Source of the DNA: Desmodesmus armatus
Lineage: Eukaryota > Chlorophyta > Chlorophyceae > Sphaeropleales > Scenedesmaceae
Reading direction: 5' to 3'
DNA: 64,000 nucleotides
NCBI GenBank assembly: GCA_007449985.2
Contig: VIIQ02000048.1
Location: 124,001 to 188,000, forward strand
The translations under genes were made by a program, and so were the position numbers. This document shows, piece after piece, positions 59,301-64,000 of the stretch (its first letter is position 1; every line of letters starts with the position of its first letter). The notes below the pieces were generated by a model that saw only the letters and a list, made by a program, of their open reading frames with translations, made no database searches and had not been told where the DNA came from.

Positions 59301-62065
59301 CCTGCCATCACCCCTGCATCTGCTGCTGCTGTGTTTGTGTCCGTGTCCTGCCCATCAGCACCAGCTGCACTGTTGGCACCTGCTGCCGCTGCCTCTGCTA
59401 CGGCTGCTGCTCCTGCCGCTGCTGCTGCAGGGCTGACAGCATCCAGGATGCTGCTGCCGGCCGCCTCTGCTGCTGCCATCCGACTGCTGAATGAGACAGA
59501 GCTCGGACTGTCGGCCCCAGTGAGCACCAGGTCAGAGCTCTGCTGCACCGGTGACAGTGCCAGGGGCCGCATATCACGCAGGTCAGCAGCACTGATGCGG
59601 CTCTTGGTGCCATTGCTGCAGGAGCTGGGGGACTTGCCACCCTGCTCCAGGGGTGGGGTTGCCCCTGTGGCAGCTGTCGAGGCAGGGCTAGGGCCAGGTG
59701 GCACTGGTGAGGATGACTCATCATCGGCCGTGTCAAGCTGGTGGGGCTGAGACACCTCAGGGTCGACTGACAGCTGCTGCAACGAGGTGCTGATTGGAGC
59801 GTGAGCATCTGCTGTCGGGGGCTGCACGTCAGCTGCGCCTGGTGTGTCGTCCCCAGCAGCAGCAGCAGCAGCCTCGCCAGCTGCTGCAGAGATGTCCCCA
59901 CTGGAGAAGTTGCGGCGCAGACCTGCCTGTGCCACAGCCACCGTGCGCCCCGGAGACGGCGATGCACCGCTGCCGCAGCTGCTGCCCGCCAAGCTGCCGC
60001 CGCTGCTGCTGCGCTGTAGCTGACCTGCTGACCGCTCCTGCCCCTGCTCAACCTGCTCCTGCTGCTGCAGCTGCTGCTCGTCCTGCTCTTGCTGCTGAGC
60101 AAACCGCTCCTGCAGCCTGCTACTGCTGCCACCAGGGACAAGGGCGACAGCCGCCGCAACCGGACGCCTGCTGCTGCTGCCACTGCTGCTGCAAGGTTGT
60201 GCTGGCTGCCGTCACGCGAGTGGGGCCGCAACCTTGGGCTGCCGCCTGCTGCTGCTGCTGCCTCCGCCCCTTCAAGGTCCTGATCATCCTCCTGGGATGC
60301 TGCTGCTGCAGCAGATGCAGCCGCTGACGCATTGCTTGCTGCTGAGCGCAGTAAGTGACGGCCGCCATGCACGCTGCCGCTGTCCCCGGCGAAGGATGTG
60401 GCAGTGCTGCGGGGCGTGTCTGGCACGGACTCGCTGTTGCTGTTGCTGCGAGTGGGGCTGCCGCAGCGACGGATGTTGCCCTCCTTGTCCTTGAAGTGTT
60501 GGTGGAGGTAGGCAGGCTCCACCACACCCCTGGCACACACAGATAACAAGCAGCATCACAAGTTGTGCTACGTGTCACACATGCAGATCTCATACTGATT
60601 GTTCAACAGATGCCGATGAAAGTCGCACATACCTAGTTTGCATTGTGCAATAGGTCGCCTGGGCAGTAGCGCAAATCTGCACAGGATCTGGCACGAGCCA
60701 CGAGCTACCCTTGCCGAGCATTACTTCTTGGTGTGATGGACTATTGCTAGCATGCCCTTCCAGCCAACAGGTGCTCTCCTACTCACCATTTCTTGGCTGG
60801 CTGCCCGCTGTTGCTGCGCAGCCAAGGGCGTGAGCTGGACAACTCCCCGCCAGCAGCCGAGGCAGCCACAGCGCCGCGGCCAGAGGGCATGGAGGTGGTG
60901 CGGGCCACAGTCTTGCGCAGCTTCTCCTCTGTCAAGGCTTGCCTGAAGGGAGTAGGGGCAGTGGTGGCAGTGTGTGTGTGAGTGAGTGAGTGAGTGAGTG
61001 AGTGAGTGAGTGAGTGAGTGAGTGAGTGAGTGAGTGAGTGAGTGAGTGAGTGAGTGAGTGAGCGAGCGAGGCAGTGACAGGGTGAGAGAGTGAGAGAGTG
61101 AGTGAGACACCTCTGGGCATCACCCACTGGTGCAAGTAGTGGGAGGAGATGCATCTAGCGTGCTGGGCACCCACAAACCCAAGGGTGCACACTTCAGCTC
61201 AGGGAATCACCCTGCGTGCTGATACACATCGCTCATGCCCCTCTTCCCCTGGTCCTTGAGTGCCCTTTCATCCTCACATGTCCTGGACTGCGTCCTCGGC
61301 AGCACCCCTCCCTTTCTTATGCATTGCACCGCGCAGCCAGCCCTGCCTGCCCTTCTCACCCATTCCACACCTGGCCCTGATGGCACCCTCTAGCCGGCAC
61401 CCCCCAACCCACCAGCAATGCAGTGCGCTGCAAGACCTGCCCCACTGCATCCTACAACCCCCCTTCCTGGAACTCGACTCCCCACCTAGCCCCTCTGCAG
61501 CGAGCGCATGCCCAACCCAACAGCAACCCAGTTCACTGCACGCCCCGCAGCACACTCCTCGCCCCCCCTTCGCATCCCCTCCCTGCCTCTCACCTGGCCT
61601 TGATTGCGTCCTCTGCCGCCAGCGCCTTGGCAGCCTTGGTCTGGTCGCGCGCCATCTCAGCAAAGTACAGCTCCTTCTTCAGGTCATCACGCTCACGCGT
61701 CAACGCCACCACCTCCGCCTGCAAACCAACACCACACATAGGTGAGAACAGCAACAACAACGCACACATGGTCTGCGGTGCACACATCATGACCCCACAT
61801 GCAGTGTGCATTGGGGCAAAGACAGTCATAAGGACATGCAGGCATATCGTAACACGATGGAGATATCACAGTGCAGTGCCCGCCCACCTCTGTTATGGCC
61901 AGCTTCTGCTGCACTGCTGTGCTGTTGGCTGTGATCTGCTGCAGCAGGTGTCCTGCTGGTCGACGATGCCCTGCATCTTCTCCTGCAGGGCCGTGAAGGT
62001 GGCCTGAAGCGAGGTGTGCTCATCGCCCACACGCTCAAACTCAGCCGTCACCTCATCCACCTCCT

Positions 62066-62099
<34 letters not shown>

Positions 62100-63982
62100 G
62101 AAAAGCAGGGAGCAGCAGCAGCAGCTTAAGCACGGCTGACACCATGGCACAGCCCCTTGAGGGTTGCGGCTGCACCATTACAGCAGACAGGATACACCAG
62201 GACTGACAACAAGTGACTTGACTTGCAATTTGTTGCTGCCGTTGCTGCTGCCCCTGCTGGCTGATGCCGCCCACCTCTTCCAACTGGCGCTTGTGCTCGG
62301 TGAGGTTGAGGACGCGACCCTGCAGCTTGCCATTCTCTGCACCCAGCTCCCTGTTCTTGCGGTCCTGCACACAGCAACACACACCACACAGCCGATTGGG
62401 TGCCAGCCAGCTGTCCTGACCACACAGGTTGACCACACCACAGCACAGGCCAACCTCAACGGGAAGCATAGTGCCAGCACCAGTGGCACGACCGGCACGA
62501 CGCCGCTCCAGGCACAAGCCTATACTGCACCATGATTGCGCAATGCATGCAGCTTGTCAGCTAGATGCAACACACACTGGTAAAATGCACTGCACGCACT
62601 GCCGAGCTCCTGTAATGGGGTGCTGGCTTCAGAGGCGGGACCCTCATGTCCCCTCCTCAGTATTATTCACCACCATTTGAGACAGCATGGTGTGTGTGTG
62701 TAGCAGAGGGAAGCACACTGTGTGAGTAGAGTACCCGCCTCACTGCGGCGCTGGTGTCTCACCTCATCCTCATACTGCTCCATGGCCCTGCCCAAGTCCT
62801 CCTGCGCTTGCTGCAGGTTGGCCTTGCGCCGCTCCAGGTCAGCACTCAGCAGCTTCAGCTGCTCCTGCTGCGCCTGCAAGTCACACAACAGGAGCCAAAG
62901 GCTCAAGTGGACAGGTCGCCTACAGGTACCCACACCATCTGGCAGGGTGCAGCCATCCACCCAGGCTCTGCCCAAACATGATGCTACACACGTTGCCACA
63001 CTGCATGACGCCACAGTTGCTGACACAGCGATGGTAAGTGGACGGCAGCTGCAAGCCAAGACAGCATATTCCGCTACATGCGCACAACCCGGCTGCCTCT
63101 CACCTCCAGCTGCTGCTCCAGCAGGTCAGCATCCCGCTGCTGCTGCTCCACCTGCTCCTCAAGAGCCTCACAGCGCTCCCGAGCCTGGTGGCACTGTGTG
63201 ACAGCTGCATGCAGCTCCTGCCGGGACTCCGCCAGCTTGGCCCGCTCCTGCGTACACTCCTCAATCAACTGCTCTATGTTCTCCTCCTGCGTGCCTGCCA
63301 CAGCCAGCTGCTCGTCCAGCTGCTGCTGCAGGTCAGACACATGCTGCTGCAGCAGCTGGCCCTGCTCCTGCGCCTCCTGCAGCTGCAGGTCCTGCGCCGC
63401 TAGCTGCCTGTCACGCTGCACAAGCTTCTCCTGCAGGCTGCTGATCTCTGCCTTGTTGCTGGTGAGCACGCCCTGGGCTGCCTGGTGCAGCAGCGACAGC
63501 TCAGCAAAACCCTCCCGCAGCTGCTGCAGCGTCTGCGTGGCCGTGGCGTGCTCGGCCGTCAGCTGCGACAGGTCCTGCGTCTTGGTGGTGAGCTGCAGCT
63601 GCAGCCCGTCCGCCTTCTCGCCCATCGCGTGCCTCTGGTTGCGCTCGTGGCGCAGGGACTCCTCTGCTGTCTGGCGCTGCACGACCTCGTGCTGCAGCCT
63701 GATGCGCGTCTGCGCGTGCTGGTTGCGCTCCCCGTCCAGCTGCACCTGCAGCTCCTTTGCACGGCTGCACTGCTGGTCCAGCAGCTGCTGCTGCTCCTGC
63801 TTGTCCTGCAGCAGCTGCTGCTGCTGGGCCGTAAGCTCCTTGTTGCTGGTATCCCGGGCTGCAAGTGCGTCATCCTTGCGCCGCACATCGGCCTGCAGCT
63901 GGCTGATGCTCCTCTGCGCCTGCACCAGCTGCTGCTGCAGCCCCTCGCACTTGCTGCTGAGCGTCGTCTCACGCTGACCAGC
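56331..63982 (-). CDS. Large coiled-coil protein with long Ala/Ser-rich C-terminal region, 5' partial
   Basis: Exons: 63982-63104, 62873-62763, 62364-62275, 62063-61888, 61718-61594, 60942-60787, 60529-56331; a good acceptor (TTTTCTGCTTGCAG) precedes 63982, so the gene continues past the window. At least 1,900 residues are encoded here. The first 500 or so are heptad-rich coiled coil (SISQLQADVRRKDDALAARD, ISSLQEKLVQRDRQLAAQDL, LTRERDDLKKELYFAEMARD). The last exon encodes about 1,400 residues of Ala/Ser/Gly/Gln low complexity with patches like PAYLHQHFKDKEGNIRRC and MWKSLDDFVRAS, ending PVYFELH. It may be a cytoskeletal or centrosome-type scaffold, but I recognise no family. Three places (about 61950, 60120-60215, 56840-56880) need one extra base to keep frame, and the exon lengths agree with exactly that. 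Confidence 0.7.
60978..61062. repeat. (GTGA)n microsatellite
   Basis: About twenty GTGA units in a row on the + strand, then decaying into GCGA and GAGA variants to about 61105. It lies in the intron between exons 61718-61594 and 60942-60787 of the coiled-coil gene. Confidence 0.95.
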
Positions 63983-64000
63983 CTGCAAGCAGAAAAGTCC

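Noticed and set aside
57528..59750. Several + strand frames of 130-210 codons opposite the coiled-coil gene's last exon.
   Set aside because: These are repeat-driven shadows of the (GCA)n/(CTG)n coding exon on the other strand.
1..64000. CRISPR arrays, rRNA genes, bacterial operons or an integrated virus.
   Set aside because: No regularly spaced direct repeats, rRNA-like sequence, Shine-Dalgarno-led gene clusters or viral hallmark proteins were seen.

Overview
This window is nuclear DNA from a eukaryote, most likely a chlorophyte green alga of the Chlorophyceae. Genes are split into many short exons by GT-AG introns, CAG/GCA triplets abound, a TGTAA candidate 3'-end signal (typical of volvocine-type algae) lies 3' of one gene, and scattered TTTAGGG/CCCTAAA runs occur. 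No bacterial or organellar gene organisation is visible. The genus cannot be fixed from sequence alone (inference).

Layout. Positions 1-27.6 kb carry genes on the + strand: the 3' part of a chromomethylase-like DNA cytosine-5 methyltransferase (to 13704), a divergent DEAD-box RNA helicase (14180-20238), and an F-box/leucine-rich-repeat protein with a glutamine-rich coiled-coil tail (21460-24207). A low-complexity stretch follows, holding two small uncertain reading frames. From 30.7 kb onward the genes are on the - strand: a 20.8-kb gene (51474-30690) for a secreted protein with three tandem glycoside-hydrolase-like domains joined by EGF-like segments, an eight-helix ZIP metal transporter (54821-53228), and the 3' part of a very large coiled-coil/low-complexity protein (63982-56331, running off the window). 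The two halves converge in the gene-poor 24-30.7 kb interval.

The genes do not form a pathway. They cover DNA methylation, RNA metabolism, ubiquitin-ligase substrate recognition, wall or extracellular matrix carbohydrate chemistry, metal transport and a probable scaffold. The most interesting items are the triple hydrolase-like protein, whose first domain has lost both predicted catalytic glutamates; a perfect 40-bp palindrome flanked by exact 8-bp direct repeats, which looks like a minimal hAT-type element; and unusual catalytic-motif residues in the methyltransferase and the helicase.

Exon boundaries were worked out by eye from splice consensus plus codon phase. At several points the phase is short by exactly one base, which suggests small deletions in the assembly or real frame breaks; these are flagged.
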